Positions 8,483 to 17,754 of a stretch of 64,000 nt of DNA are shown here, in pieces. The notes beneath the pieces are model-generated. The model saw only the letters and a program-made list of their open reading frames with translations. It was not told the origin of the DNA and searched no databases. The stretch's first letter is position 1. The number at the start of each line of letters is the position of its first letter. The DNA is from Moraxella porci DSM 25326. GTDB taxonomy: Bacteria > Pseudomonadota > Gammaproteobacteria > Pseudomonadales > Moraxellaceae. Position numbers and translations under genes: made by a program. The stretch lies in the NCBI RefSeq assembly GCF_002014855.1, contig NZ_MUYV01000005.1, positions 154,080-218,079 of the forward strand, read 5' to 3'.

Positions 8483-8697
8483 CAGCTGCCTTAAATAAAT
8501 GAAGCTTAAATTTATCTCAAATGCGCAATAACTTTATGCCTAAAATCAGCCATCAATCATCGCAGTCAAGGATAGTCATGATAAAGCAGGCTCGGCGTAT
8601 TTTGGGCGAGCATATCATCGGGTGTCGTCTGTCCAAGTCGGCTAGTGCATCAAACAGGGTGATGGCGATACCAATACCAAAGCATTATTGATTGTAG

Positions 8698-8703
8698 TAT
8701 AAT
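8698..8703 (+). promoter_or_regulatory. Candidate -10 box of the secreted-protein gene
   Basis: A perfect TATAAT lies 41 bp before the ATG at 8745. The matching -35 is poor, so only the -10 is called. Confidence 0.45.
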
Positions 8704-8744
8704 ACAGTCTTTAATTATGATAATTGAATTGGTGGAAGTTTGAT

Positions 8745-9638
8745 ATGTTTAAAAAATTCATGGCATGGATGCTGATTGCCTTGCCCTTATGTGCATCAGC
8801 CAATGACATTTTGCTATCAAAGGCAATATTTGATTTGGCACCTGTAGCGTGGCAGATGGAGGATGTGGCACAGGTGGATCGATCGCATTACCAAAAGCGG
8901 ATGCTCACTTGGCAAACAGGAGGCGGTCAGGTGATGGTAGATGAGCATTATTTTGCCAAAGAGCCAGTATTTACTCAGCAGGATATCATCAGCTCTGAGT
9001 TGGGTGTGAATGAATTGGGATTTTTATCAGCATTCGTCAAAGTCACCCCTCAAGCAGCCATACGCCAAGAAAAAGCCACCCAGCAAGCACTAAAATCAGA
9101 TCGAGGCAGTGCACATCTTTCTATCGTGGATGAATCTTTTACCAAAGTATATGGTACATTGAGCTTGTATGTGCCAATCGATGGTGATGAGTTTGTGCTT
9201 AGCTTGACTGATCCACTGCTATTATCCACGCATCAAAACTTACAGTTCGTGCTGTCTGAGTATGTCCCAACAGACGGCTATACGCTCAAAAGTATCACTC
9301 GCATTCCACCACCTGAATCCATACAGCATCCAGTGTATGTTGCAGATTGGGGAATCAATCAAGACGACATCAAACAGCTCGCCATCATCAATCAAGGCGA
9401 TATGTATGGCATCGGGTCGGGTGCCTATATGCTCGTAGCGACACTCAAGCCATCAGCGATCGCCAAAAAAGATGCGTTGATGTTTGATACCAGTGTGGGT
9501 TTGATGATTCATCATCCGCACAAGTCGTTTTGGCATGATTTTGCACCAAGTTATGAAGTTCAGCTTGCTTTGCCGGATAATCAAATTGCCATTGCGATGA
9601 GTTTTGAGCCTTCTATACTGACATCATTGTTTGAATAA
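8745..9638 (+). CDS. Secreted protein of unknown function
   Basis: I do not recognise this 297-residue protein. It starts with a clear signal peptide (positively charged 'MFKKF', a hydrophobic core, cleavage expected after 'CASA') and has no later membrane segment, so it should be periplasmic or exported. The mature part is rich in beta-type sequence and lacks cysteine pairs and known catalytic motifs. ATG 8745 is preferred over an upstream TTG (8724) because it begins the signal peptide and has GGAAG at proper spacing. It diverges from the mcr-like gene and converges with argS. Confidence 0.8.
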   Translation: MFKKFMAWMLIALPLCASANDILLSKAIFDLAPVAWQMEDVAQVDRSHYQKRMLTWQTGGGQVMVDEHYFAKEPVFTQQDIISSELGVNELGFLSAFVKVTPQAAIRQEKATQQALKSDRGSAHLSIVDESFTKVYGTLSLYVPIDGDEFVLSLTDPLLLSTHQNLQFVLSEYVPTDGYTLKSITRIPPPESIQHPVYVADWGINQDDIKQLAIINQGDMYGIGSGAYMLVATLKPSAIAKKDALMFDTSVGLMIHHPHKSFWHDFAPSYEVQLALPDNQIAIAMSFEPSILTSLFE

Positions 9639-9669
9639 AATTATCCCCAGTGCTAGACTGGGGGTAATT
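9639..9669. terminator. Bidirectional hairpin between the secreted protein gene and argS
   Basis: AATTATCCCCAGT (9639-9651) pairs with ACTGGGGGTAATT (9657-9669) over 13 positions with one wobble pair and a 5-nt loop. The stem is strong but T-runs are weak on both sides. It lies between converging genes. Confidence 0.65.
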
Positions 9670-9681
9670 ATCTGAATTAAT

Positions 9682-11409
9682 TTACATCTTCTCAACGGTC
9701 TTGATGCCAAGTAAATCAAGACCTTGCTTAAGCGTCTTGGCGGTGAGATTGGCAAGCAGTAGGCGGCTGGTTTTGGTTGGCTCATCGGCTGTTAGGATTG
9801 GACAGGCTTCATAAAAGCCTGAGAACGCACCTGCCAGCTCAAACAGATATTGGCAGAGCAGATGTGGCAGTCCATCTTTGGCGACGGCGAGTAGCACTTC
9901 TTCGAACTGCAATAATTTCACCGCCAAAGCGCGCTCTTTATCATCAGTGATGCTGATTTGACCTGCAAGCGTATCGCCATCCACACCCGCTTTGGCAAAA
10001 ATCGAGCGAATACGAGTATAAGCGTACTGCATATACGGAGCGGTGTTACCCTCGAACGACAGCATATTATCCCAATCAAACACATAGTCGGTATTGCGAT
10101 TTTTTGACAAATCGGCATATTTGACCGCACCGATGGCGACAGCATCGATGACTGCTTGCTTTTTGGTATCATTAAGTTCGGTGTTTTTGTCATTGATTAA
10201 GACAGTAGCACGCTCGATGGCTTCATCTAGCAGGTCGTTTAATTTGACCGTGCCGCCAGTACGAGTCTTGAACGGCTTGCCGTCTTTGCCAAGCATCATC
10301 CCAAAGGTAAAATGCTCAAGGCTGAATGACTCAGGCACAAAGCCTGCCTTGCGAGTGATGAGCCATGCCTGTGCCATGTGCTGTGCTTGACGAGCGTCGG
10401 TAAAGACCAACGCACGATCGCCCTGCAAGGTCTCATAGCGGTATTTGGCAGCGGCGATGTCGGTGGTGGTATATAGATAGCCGCCGTCTTTTTTCTGGAT
10501 GATGACGCCCATCGGCTCACCGTCTTTGTTTTTGAATTCATCCAAAAATACCACGACAGCACCATCATCTTCGACCGCAAGACCTTTGTCTTTGAGTGCT
10601 TGCACCACGACAGGCAGCATCGGATTGTATAGGCTTTCACCCATGACATCATCAGGTGTCAAAGTGACATTCATACGCTCATAAGTGGCTTGGCACTGCG
10701 TCATGGTGATATCGACAAGCTTACGCCACATACTTAAGCAGTACTCATCACCGCTTTGGAGTTTGACGACATAGTTACGAGATTTCTCGGCAAAGGCTTC
10801 ATCATTATCATAATTTAGCTTAGCTTGACGATAAAACTCTTCGATGTCAGACAAATCCATATCGGTGGCGTTTTCGTTTTGCATCTTTTCAAGATAAGCA
10901 ATCAACATACCAAACTGCGTACCCCAGTCACCAACATGATTGGCACGAATCACGGTATTGCCTAGAAACTCAAGCGTACGCACGACGCTATCACCGATGA
11001 TGGTGGAGCGTAGATGACCGACGTGCATTTCTTTGGCGACATTTGGTGATGAATAGTCCACGACCACGCGCTGATGTTGGTTGGCATTCACACCCAGTTT
11101 GGCATCGCTATTGGCGACCGTAGTGCTATTTTCTATCCATTTATTATTTAAGAAAATATTGATAAATCCCGCACCAGCGATTTCTACTTTACTGGCGATA
11201 TCGCTGATGTCTAGCACATCGATGACGCTTTGGGCGAACTCACGAGGATTTTTGCCCAGTTTTTTGGCAGCGCCCATGATGCCATTGGCTTGATAATCGC
11301 CAAACTGTGGCTTGCCAGACTGACGCACGAGCGCTTGGACATTGCTGTCTGCACCTGCACTGATCATGGCTTGTGTGATTTTGTCATTTAAAAGTTGTTG
11401 AATATTCAT
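9682..11409 (-). CDS. argS: Arginyl-tRNA synthetase
   Basis: ArgS charges tRNA-Arg with arginine. The product shows the class I signature as '[21 protein letters not shown]' (HVGH for HIGH), the N-terminal tRNA-binding domain and the C-terminal DALR anticodon-binding domain ending '[10 protein letters not shown]'. In place of a canonical KMSKS it has '[16 protein letters not shown]', which is normal for ArgS. The start at ATG 11409 ('[10 protein letters not shown]') agrees with the family; an in-frame ATG at 11427 would add six residues and has no better ribosome site. Length is about 575 residues, usual for the family. Confidence 0.97.
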   Translation of the reverse strand: MNIQQLLNDKITQAMISAGADSNVQALVRQSGKPQFGDYQANGIMGAAKKLGKNPREFAQSVIDVLDISDIASKVEIAGAGFINIFLNNKWIENSTTVANSDAKLGVNANQHQRVVVDYSSPNVAKEMHVGHLRSTIIGDSVVRTLEFLGNTVIRANHVGDWGTQFGMLIAYLEKMQNENATDMDLSDIEEFYRQAKLNYDNDEAFAEKSRNYVVKLQSGDEYCLSMWRKLVDITMTQCQATYERMNVTLTPDDVMGESLYNPMLPVVVQALKDKGLAVEDDGAVVVFLDEFKNKDGEPMGVIIQKKDGGYLYTTTDIAAAKYRYETLQGDRALVFTDARQAQHMAQAWLITRKAGFVPESFSLEHFTFGMMLGKDGKPFKTRTGGTVKLNDLLDEAIERATVLINDKNTELNDTKKQAVIDAVAIGAVKYADLSKNRNTDYVFDWDNMLSFEGNTAPYMQYAYTRIRSIFAKAGVDGDTLAGQISITDDKERALAVKLLQFEEVLLAVAKDGLPHLLCQYLFELAGAFSGFYEACPILTADEPTKTSRLLLANLTAKTLKQGLDLLGIKTVEKM

Positions 11410-11543
11410 AATTTTATGCTTATCCATAAAGAAAATTGGACGATATTGGATGATAATTGGTGAAATTTAAACCACAGTATTTTAGCAAATTTTCCACAAA
11501 AAATCTTAGGCGATTGAGCATGATTTGGGATAAATTAGCTGTA

Positions 11544-12188
11544 TTAACCAAAATACAGTCGATGAGCATAAATCGCCAGATTAAAGGCGATAAGCCACAT
11601 GACTAATGCGATCAAGGCATCCAAGATCCGCCAAGTGATGGGCTTTTTGAATAATGGAATGAGTAGGCGTGCGCCATAACCCAAGCCAAAAAACCAACTG
11701 GCAGAAGCCAGCAGCGCGCCTGCCAAAAATAGCCAGCGCCCATCTGGGCTCAGTGTACTGGCAACCCCACCGATGATGACCACAGTGTCAAGATAGACAT
11801 GCGGATTTAATAGCGTCAATGCCAGTGTGGTACCGATGGTGGCGGCTAGGGTGGTGGCTTTTGGGCTGGCGTCGATAGACAGTGCGCTATCGCCACGAAA
11901 GGCACTCATCAAAGCACGAAAGCCATATACGGTCAAAAACAGCGCGCCAACCAAAGCCAAGGCGATGGTGGCCATCACACTTTGCGCGATCAAAGATCCC
12001 ATGCCGAGTACGCCGATGCTGATGAGTATGAAATCGCACAAAAAGCAGGTGAGCACCACCCAAAACACATGGTTCTTTAGTAGGCCTTGTTTTAGTACAT
12101 AAGCATTTTGGGCGCCGATGGCTACGATCAAGCCGCCAGAGACCAAAAAGCCTTGCACAAACACTGGGTTTAATACGCTGTAGGACAT
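11544..12188 (-). CDS. LysE/ArgO family amino acid exporter
   Basis: The 214-residue membrane protein has the LysE family N-terminus 'GFLVSGGLIVAIGAQNAYVLKQG' and about six hydrophobic helices. LysE/ArgO proteins export basic amino acids such as lysine and arginine. It stands alone on the minus strand between argS and the tRNA-Ser genes. Closeness to argS may be chance. Substrate is inferred from the family. Confidence 0.9.
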   Translation of the reverse strand: MSYSVLNPVFVQGFLVSGGLIVAIGAQNAYVLKQGLLKNHVFWVVLTCFLCDFILISIGVLGMGSLIAQSVMATIALALVGALFLTVYGFRALMSAFRGDSALSIDASPKATTLAATIGTTLALTLLNPHVYLDTVVIIGGVASTLSPDGRWLFLAGALLASASWFFGLGYGARLLIPLFKKPITWRILDALIALVMWLIAFNLAIYAHRLYFG

Positions 12189-12260
12189 GATGCCACCAAA
12201 TCAAAAACAGTCTAAGCCAAATTACCGTGCGTCAGTCACAGATGCTGCACAAACAGATAT

Positions 12261-12294
12261 AAAATCGCCCAAATCCAATGCGGACTTGGGCGAT
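12261..12294 (-). terminator. Terminator of the tRNA-Ser unit
   Basis: On the minus strand ATCGCCCAAG-TCC pairs with GGA-TTTGGGCGAT around a GCATT loop, followed by TTTTAT. It lies just downstream of the second tRNA-Ser. Confidence 0.8.
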
Positions 12295-12300
12295 CAATAA

Positions 12301-12391
12301 TGGCGGAAGCTGAGAGATTCGAACTCTCGGTGGGCTATAAACCCACGCCGGTTTTCAAGACCGGTGCATTCAACCGCTCTGCCAAGCTTCC
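12301..12391 (-). tRNA. tRNA-Ser (UGA), second copy
   Basis: The 91-nt sequence folds as a class II tRNA: acceptor GGAAGCT/AGCTTCC, encoded CCA end, long variable arm, T-arm 'GTTCGAATC', and an anticodon loop CTTGAAA giving anticodon UGA. It is identical to the copy 40 bp upstream. Confidence 0.95.
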
Positions 12392-12431
12392 GTAAGCGGT
12401 ATTCATCACAAGGATGATAAAATCAGAATAA

Positions 12432-12522
12432 TGGCGGAAGCTGAGAGATTCGAACTCTCGGTGGGCTATAAACCCACGCCGGTTTTCAAGACCGGTGCAT
12501 TCAACCGCTCTGCCAAGCTTCC
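12432..12522 (-). tRNA. tRNA-Ser (UGA), first copy
   Basis: Same 91-nt sequence as the gene at 12301-12391, with anticodon UGA and encoded CCA. It is promoter-proximal in a two-gene unit with a 40-bp spacer. Confidence 0.95.
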
Positions 12523-12532
12523 AATGCGTCAT

Positions 12533-12560
12533 ATTATAGCCTAAATTTTTATAAATGCAA
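12533..12560 (-). promoter_or_regulatory. Promoter of the tRNA-Ser unit
   Basis: On the minus strand TTGCAT and TATAAT are separated by 16 bp, just upstream of the first tRNA-Ser. Confidence 0.75.
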
Positions 12561-12626
12561 GGATTTTTTTAGATGGGTGAATTTTTATGACAAATCAGCG
12601 AAAACGGTGAGCCAAGCTTGATAACA

Positions 12627-13382
12627 TCATAAAAATAACTTTGGCTTGCGTCTTGGCGTGCTGATCTCTTCGATGCTGATCTCATCACTACTGCGGCAAT
12701 TTGGCTGCGGTGCGATGATGTCGCGCGCCAAAGCTGCAATCTCATACAGTGTGCGACGGCTGTGAATGAGGTTATTGCTTGGCTGTGTCCAACTGGGGCG
12801 GATGTGCAGCCTAGCAGGCGCAGCGATGGTATCAATGCCAGAACGCGCAAACTGACGACGGGCGCGCGCCATGTGATAGCGATCAGTCACCAGATAAGCG
12901 GTGGTCGGCAACTCATGATGGGCAAGTAGCTTGGCGGTGAATGCGGCATTTTCACAAGTATTCATGCTGGCATTTTCGTTGATGATGACAGCGCGTGAGC
13001 GATTAAGATGTAAATTCAGATAATCGCGTAGCCACGGAGACTCAGCACCACTGGTGATGATATTTAACGGTGAATCACGGTGCAGGGCGATGGCTTTATC
13101 GGCGCGGCTTTGGCTGTAGTGATTTAAAACAATGTCGCCTTGTTGATCGCGCGTCAGTCCACCGCCTAAGATCACGATGCTACTGGCAGGCTGATCGATG
13201 CTGGGCAGTGTCAGCTTAGAATAGGCAGACAACAAAGCCACACCAGCATCGGCAAATAAGGGGGTGAACACGCTTACAGTGACCACGCCTGCCAACAATG
13301 CAACACCGATCAATAGCCTAATGGCGCTTCGTAGCATGCGACTGATGACAGATGGCTTAGATGCGTCAGTGATGGCTGCCAT
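12627..13382 (-). CDS. YdcF/ElyC-like DUF218 envelope protein
   Basis: The protein has an N-terminal membrane segment and a DUF218 domain with 'IVILGGGLTRDQQGD', 'SGAESPWLRDYL', 'NENASMNTCENAAFTAKLL' and 'LVTDRYHMARARRQF'. Relatives (YdcF, SanA, ElyC) act in envelope or peptidoglycan-precursor homeostasis, but biochemistry is poorly known. The start at ATG 13382 overlaps the end of murB by 17 nt, which implies translational coupling; an upstream ATG at 13424 would overlap further and is less likely. Pairing with murB supports a cell-wall role (inference). Confidence 0.83.
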   Translation of the reverse strand: MAAITDASKPSVISRMLRSAIRLLIGVALLAGVVTVSVFTPLFADAGVALLSAYSKLTLPSIDQPASSIVILGGGLTRDQQGDIVLNHYSQSRADKAIALHRDSPLNIITSGAESPWLRDYLNLHLNRSRAVIINENASMNTCENAAFTAKLLAHHELPTTAYLVTDRYHMARARRQFARSGIDTIAAPARLHIRPSWTQPSNNLIHSRRTLYEIAALARDIIAPQPNCRSSDEISIEEISTPRRKPKLFL

Positions 13383-14409
13383 CGCGATCAATCCATACAG
13401 GTTCGCGCACCAAGCGAATGCCAAATTTGGCCGCTACAGCATCGATGATGTGCTTGGCTGTAGCGGCGATGTCATTTTGGGTGGCGATCAGTGGGGCGTG
13501 ATTGGTTAAGACCAAAGCCTGTTTGGTGTGTGTCAAGATCGGTGCGATGCCACCGCCTTTAAGTCCAGCTTGTTCGATGAGCCAACCTGCAGGGACTTTG
13601 ACCATGCCATCAGCCATCGGATAGTGCGGCATGGTGGGATATTGCTCGAGCAAGCTTTGGTATTGATCGGCAGAAATGATGGGATTTTGGAAAAATGATC
13701 CGCAATTTGGCAGCTGCTTTGGGTCGGGTAATTTGCTGTTGCGAATATCGATCACTGCATGATATACATCCATCGGTGTGATGCTTGATCGGCCATCTTG
13801 TGCGGCTAGGTCGGTGGCGTGGTTGTGCAGATCACCATAGTTGCTCATCGTCTTGGTGCTGTCTTTGTGCAGCTTTAGGGTGATGGCGGTGATCAAATAG
13901 CGATCAGGATCATCTTTAAAGATGCTGTGACGATAAGCAAACTGGCACTGATCTTTGGTCAAGGTCTCAAAACGAGCGGTCTGCCATTCATATACGCGCA
14001 CCGATACCAGTGCATCTTCTAGCTGCACACCATAAGCCCCGATATTTTGGACGGGAGCAGCGCCTGCCAAGCCTGGGATCAAGGCCAAGTTTTCCAGTCC
14101 ATACCAACCTTGAGCAGTGCAATAACTGACCAGATCGTGCCAGTTTTCACCTGCCATCACCTCTAGCGTGACACTGTCAGCATCTTCGGCGATGACTTTT
14201 TTGCCCATCATACGCGGCATCACCACCGTCGCCTCGATGTGATGGGGCAAAAGCACATTGCTGCCGCCAGACAACACCATCCAAGGCGCTGCCAGTTGTA
14301 ATGATGGCAATACCGATTCATCATCGATGATGATGGCGGTAGCGGCTGTGGCACTGAGCGCCATGGTATTCAAGGCGGACAGGTCGTAATTGTGATGGGT
14401 GTGAATCAT
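13366..14409 (-). CDS. murB: UDP-N-acetylenolpyruvoylglucosamine reductase
   Basis: MurB is the FAD enzyme that reduces UDP-GlcNAc-enolpyruvate to UDP-MurNAc with NADPH in the cytoplasm. The 347-residue product is type I (E. coli-like) with the FAD motif 'WMVLSGGSNVLLP', 'GLENLALIPGLAGAAPVQNIGAYG', 'FAYRHSIFK' and the catalytic-serine region 'LPNCGSFFQNPI'. The ATG at 14409 has no strong ribosome site. The 3' end overlaps the YdcF-like gene. Confidence 0.96.
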   Translation of the reverse strand: MIHTHHNYDLSALNTMALSATAATAIIIDDESVLPSLQLAAPWMVLSGGSNVLLPHHIEATVVMPRMMGKKVIAEDADSVTLEVMAGENWHDLVSYCTAQGWYGLENLALIPGLAGAAPVQNIGAYGVQLEDALVSVRVYEWQTARFETLTKDQCQFAYRHSIFKDDPDRYLITAITLKLHKDSTKTMSNYGDLHNHATDLAAQDGRSSITPMDVYHAVIDIRNSKLPDPKQLPNCGSFFQNPIISADQYQSLLEQYPTMPHYPMADGMVKVPAGWLIEQAGLKGGGIAPILTHTKQALVLTNHAPLIATQNDIAATAKHIIDAVAAKFGIRLVREPVWIDRDGSHH

Positions 14410-14511
14410 TGGCGACTTAGATTAGTTGAAAATGAGTGCATTATAGCGACTACAAGCTTGGCAAGTCAATCGATAAAGCCATCATTGGGACAGCGGCTTA
14501 TCAGATTTATT

Positions 14512-14913
14512 TTACCACTGCTGTTTGAATTTATTCAGTGCTCGGCGTTGTTTCTTGTCGGGCTTGGTGTCGGGGCGAGCAAGGTTCAAAAGCTTGCGCT
14601 GCTCGGCAAAAAACTCTCGCTGCACCACGCTCTCATCAGTCTCATCATACAGTGTGGCTGCGATGGTGGCATTCCCACGGTTTTCGGATAATGCCTTTAT
14701 CACCACGGTTTTTTCTTCAAGGCGGGTGGCATGACCTTGCCGGATGGTGAGCGTATCGCCGACTTGCAGCTCTTTGCTGACCTTGATTTTGGCACCGTTC
14801 ATATGTACTTTGCCAGACTCGATGGCTTCTTTGGCTAGGCTACGAGTGCGGAAAAACCGTGCCGCCCATAGCCATTTATCGGCGCGTACTTTGGTGAGTT
14901 CAGATGGGTTCAT
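14512..14913 (-). CDS. hslR: S4-domain RNA-binding protein, Hsp15 family
   Basis: Hsp15 binds stalled 50S subunits that carry a nascent peptidyl-tRNA and helps recycle them. The 133-residue protein has an N-terminal S4 domain ('RADKWLWAARFFRTRSLA', 'IESGKVHMNGAKIK') and a basic C-terminal tail ('KPDKKQRRALNKFKQQW') as in the family. It stands alone on the minus strand, upstream of murB in the direction of transcription but separated by about 100 bp. Confidence 0.9.
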   Translation of the reverse strand: MNPSELTKVRADKWLWAARFFRTRSLAKEAIESGKVHMNGAKIKVSKELQVGDTLTIRQGHATRLEEKTVVIKALSENRGNATIAATLYDETDESVVQREFFAEQRKLLNLARPDTKPDKKQRRALNKFKQQW

Positions 14914-15041
14914 AAAATTTTAACCACTGTAAATTCTTCAAAAATTAGCCACATTTTATCATCCGCCATTTGTGGGCTATCGCCAAATGACCAATGGGGC
15001 AGGGTGTGGATGCTTGTGATGTCCATTGTCGCTTGATTGTC

Positions 15042-15566
15042 TTATAACGAGATCCAATAGCGCCTGATGATTTGATCGCCAGATTCTATGGTGTTTTCTA
15101 GCTCGCCGCCATGACTTTCGATGACCTTGGCAGAGCCTGTATTGCGATCATTACAAGTGAGCAAGGCACGATCAACGCCTTTGTCCTTTAAAATTTGTAA
15201 GGCATGAGTCAGTGCTTGTTTTGCGATGCCCTGACCTTGAAAATCTGGATGCGTGCTATAGCCAATATGGCCACCTATTTTTGATAACAATTCAGTTAGC
15301 TCATAACGAATATTGACGATGCCCACCACGGTATTTTCTAGATAGATTAGCCATGTCTCATCACCGACCTTGTCATAACCAAAAGTATTAGTGCCAGCAG
15401 GAGCATAAACATAGTTAAGCCATTCATTAAAAGTGCTGTCATCAAAGCGTGCCAATTCTGCACCGCCATGAATGCCAGTTTCATCATAATAAGATAAATA
15501 GGCGTTGGCAAAGGCTAGGGTGCTTTGTTTGTCATCCAGTGTGGGTTTTTTAAAGGTGAGAGTCAT
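15042..15566 (-). CDS. GNAT family N-acetyltransferase
   Basis: The protein has the GNAT fold signature: acetyl-CoA-binding 'IGYSTHPDFQGQGIAKQAL' (Q-x-x-G-x-G/A) and 'ALLTCNDRNTGSAKVIESHGGELEN', typical of small-molecule or ribosomal-protein acetyltransferases. The ATG at 15566 has GGAA upstream; an in-frame TTG four codons earlier is rejected. About 174 residues, normal for the family. The acceptor substrate cannot be read from sequence. It begins 35 bp after the stop of the membrane protein at 15601-16137, in the same direction. Confidence 0.88.
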   Translation of the reverse strand: MTLTFKKPTLDDKQSTLAFANAYLSYYDETGIHGGAELARFDDSTFNEWLNYVYAPAGTNTFGYDKVGDETWLIYLENTVVGIVNIRYELTELLSKIGGHIGYSTHPDFQGQGIAKQALTHALQILKDKGVDRALLTCNDRNTGSAKVIESHGGELENTIESGDQIIRRYWISL

Positions 15567-15600
15567 TAGCGTTTCCAATTTTAATGACAGGTGCGGATGT

Positions 15601-16137
15601 TCATTCTTTGCTCATATGATTGTCGTTTGCCTGTTTGATTTTTTCTTGCAGGCGATTGATATAATCGGTGGTAGCTTGGTTTTTTATCCGAAAGATTTGT
15701 GATTCTTGATTATAATTGCACGCATCTTCCCAAGTTACAAAAAAGATTTTATCACCAAATTTATTGGGCTGTTTAAAATAAAATTCAACGATATAATTTC
15801 GATTATCTATTAAATATCGGAATTTATATTCAACTTTTTTGATATCACAAAAGCGAATTTCTTCATAGTCATTATCAATAATGATGATAAAGCCGTCAGG
15901 CGTTTCCCAAACTTCATCAGCATGATGATTGTTTATTTTAAAATGCCAATGTAAATTACCAATGATGGCAATGATAACAACAATAATAAAACCAATATCG
16001 CCATTATACCAACCAATCGCCAAGAAAATACAAGAAATAATTGGTATTAGGTAGATGGATAAGGATTTTGATAACGCAGTGGAGTCAACGGCGATATTTT
16101 TGGCACCACGCTGCCTTAACAGTTGGCGGTCTAGCAT
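15601..16137 (-). CDS. Small membrane protein of unknown function
   Basis: I do not recognise this 178-residue protein. Residues about 25-65 form two hydrophobic helices separated by a short 'GWYNGDIG' loop; the remainder is soluble, aromatic-rich and beta-type ('WETPDGFIIIIDNDYEEIRF'), resembling the layout of small PH-like or YcxB-like proteins, but this is only an impression. It is noticeably more AT-rich than its neighbours. It lies between ilvA and the acetyltransferase gene in the same direction. Confidence 0.7.
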   Translation of the reverse strand: MLDRQLLRQRGAKNIAVDSTALSKSLSIYLIPIISCIFLAIGWYNGDIGFIIVVIIAIIGNLHWHFKINNHHADEVWETPDGFIIIIDNDYEEIRFCDIKKVEYKFRYLIDNRNYIVEFYFKQPNKFGDKIFFVTWEDACNYNQESQIFRIKNQATTDYINRLQEKIKQANDNHMSKE

Positions 16138-16179
16138 AAGTGTTTGACCGCCAATTTATCTGTGATGATAGTCATCATG

Positions 16180-17721
16180 TCACTTCAAAAACAGTTGATA
16201 GCCCACATTATCCGTTAGACTGTCACATTCATAGCCGATTTCGGTGAGTGCATCTAGGATTTGGCGGCTGCTGCCTTTGGAGGCTTGCAAGCCCACCATG
16301 ATACGACCTTCAGCGGCACCATGATTGCGATAATGGAATAAAGTGATGTTAAAATCTTGACCCAGTTTTTCAAGGAAATTCAGCAGCGCTCCTGGGCGTT
16401 CTGGGAAAATCACACGGAATAACTGCTCATCATCCAAGCGTGCATGACCGCCGATCAGATAGCGGATATGGGTTTTTGAGGCTTCATCATCGGTGAGGTC
16501 ATGGGCGATATAGCCGCCTTGTGTTAGGGCGTCACTGATGATGGCACGCTCTTTTTGACCTTCTTTGAGTCCGATACCGACAAAGACATGGGCGCTATTT
16601 GGGTTGGTGGCATCCATGCGGTAGTTAAATTCGGTGATGTTGCGACCTTGTAGCACACGACAAAAGTCCAAAAACGCCCCTGTTTTTTCGGGTAATTGCA
16701 CCGCAAAAATCGCTTCTTTTTGTTCACCAATCTCGGTACGCTCGGCGATATAGCGTAGGCGGTCAAAGTTCATGTTCGCGCCTGAGACGATGGCGACGCA
16801 GTTTTTGTTTGTGATGCCGTGCGTGCTTAGGTATTTTTTCATGCCAGCGATGGATAATGCCCCTGCGGTCTCGACGATGGCTCGGTTTTCTTCAAAGACA
16901 TCTTTGATGGCAGCGCAGATTTCATCATTGGTACAAGTCACCACTTCAGACTCAATGACAGTGCCTGCGCCGTCCGATTTCATCATCTGGGCGACTTCAA
17001 AAGGCTTCTCGCCAATCTGTGCAACTGCCACACCATCGGCAAACAGTGAGACCTGTGGCAAGCGTACTCGCTCGCCTGCAGCTAGGGCGGCTTTTAGGCA
17101 AGCGGCACCTTCAGGCTCAACGGCGACTACTTTGATGTGTGGTGCGACATCGCCAAGATAAGCGGCAATACCTGCCATCAGACCGCCACCGCCGACCGCA
17201 ACAAATACATAATCAATCTCACGCCACTGCTGGGTCAGCTCAAGCCCAATTGTACCTTGACCTGCGATGACCAGCTCGTCATCATAAGGGGCGATATAGG
17301 TCAGTCCGTCGGTTTGGGATTTGTTGATGGCAAAGCGGTTGGCTTCATCAAAGCTATCACCATGCAGATGTACTGTACCGCCCAATGCCTTGACCGCTTG
17401 CACCTTGATATCAGGGGTGGTGGTCGGCATGACGATGAGATTATTGAGATTTAGACGGCTGGCGGAATAAGCGACGCCTTGGGCATGGTTGCCAGCGGAT
17501 GCACAGATGACGCCTTTGGCTTTTTCAGCATCGGATAGTTGGCTGATTTTGTTGTATGCACCACGCAATTTAAAGCTAAACACAGGCTGTAAATCTTCAC
17601 GCTTGATGCGAATGTCGTTATTAAAGCGTTTGGATAATTTCACCGCTGACTCAAGTGGTGTACGCACAGCAGCATCATAGACGGTGGCTTGTAGGATGGC
17701 ACGAACATAAGGGGTTAGCAT
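16180..17721 (-). CDS. ilvA: Threonine dehydratase, biosynthetic
   Basis: IlvA deaminates threonine to 2-oxobutanoate, the first step of isoleucine synthesis. The 513-residue protein has the PLP lysine (Lys51 in 'FSFKLRGAYNK'), the glycine-rich phosphate loop 'VGGGGLMAG' and two C-terminal ACT-like regulatory domains ('FAVQLPEKTGAF' and 'FRVIFPERPGALLNF'), the arrangement of the isoleucine-inhibited biosynthetic form. It begins only 33 bp after vapC, with AAGGAAA as ribosome site, so the vapBC promoter or one inside vapC probably contributes to its expression. Confidence 0.96.
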   Translation of the reverse strand: MLTPYVRAILQATVYDAAVRTPLESAVKLSKRFNNDIRIKREDLQPVFSFKLRGAYNKISQLSDAEKAKGVICASAGNHAQGVAYSASRLNLNNLIVMPTTTPDIKVQAVKALGGTVHLHGDSFDEANRFAINKSQTDGLTYIAPYDDELVIAGQGTIGLELTQQWREIDYVFVAVGGGGLMAGIAAYLGDVAPHIKVVAVEPEGAACLKAALAAGERVRLPQVSLFADGVAVAQIGEKPFEVAQMMKSDGAGTVIESEVVTCTNDEICAAIKDVFEENRAIVETAGALSIAGMKKYLSTHGITNKNCVAIVSGANMNFDRLRYIAERTEIGEQKEAIFAVQLPEKTGAFLDFCRVLQGRNITEFNYRMDATNPNSAHVFVGIGLKEGQKERAIISDALTQGGYIAHDLTDDEASKTHIRYLIGGHARLDDEQLFRVIFPERPGALLNFLEKLGQDFNITLFHYRNHGAAEGRIMVGLQASKGSSRQILDALTEIGYECDSLTDNVGYQLFLK

Positions 17722-17754
17722 GGGGTTTCCTTTAATAATAGTAAGCTATTGATA

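Larger units (their letters stand above)
8460..8744. other. Divergent intergenic region, mcr-like gene / secreted protein
   Basis: Besides the two promoters, this 285-bp region holds only a 37-codon open frame at 8578-8691 on the plus strand, preceded by AAGGA. I see no recognisable gene remnant, no insertion-sequence end and no target duplication. Confidence 0.5.

Noticed and set aside
8578..8691. 37-codon frame with AAGGA upstream, between the mcr-like gene and the secreted protein gene
   Set aside because: Codon use and composition give no support, no family is recognised, and such short frames arise by chance.
6000..9700. ISApl1 or other insertion sequence around the mcr-like gene
   Set aside because: No transposase frame, terminal inverted repeats or target duplication was seen.
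12335..12532. Open frame of 65 codons on the minus strand
   Set aside because: It is the translation of the two tRNA-Ser genes and their spacer.
13264..13509. Plus-strand frame opposite murB and the YdcF-like gene
   Set aside because: It is a shadow of the overlapping minus-strand genes, whose protein motifs are clear.
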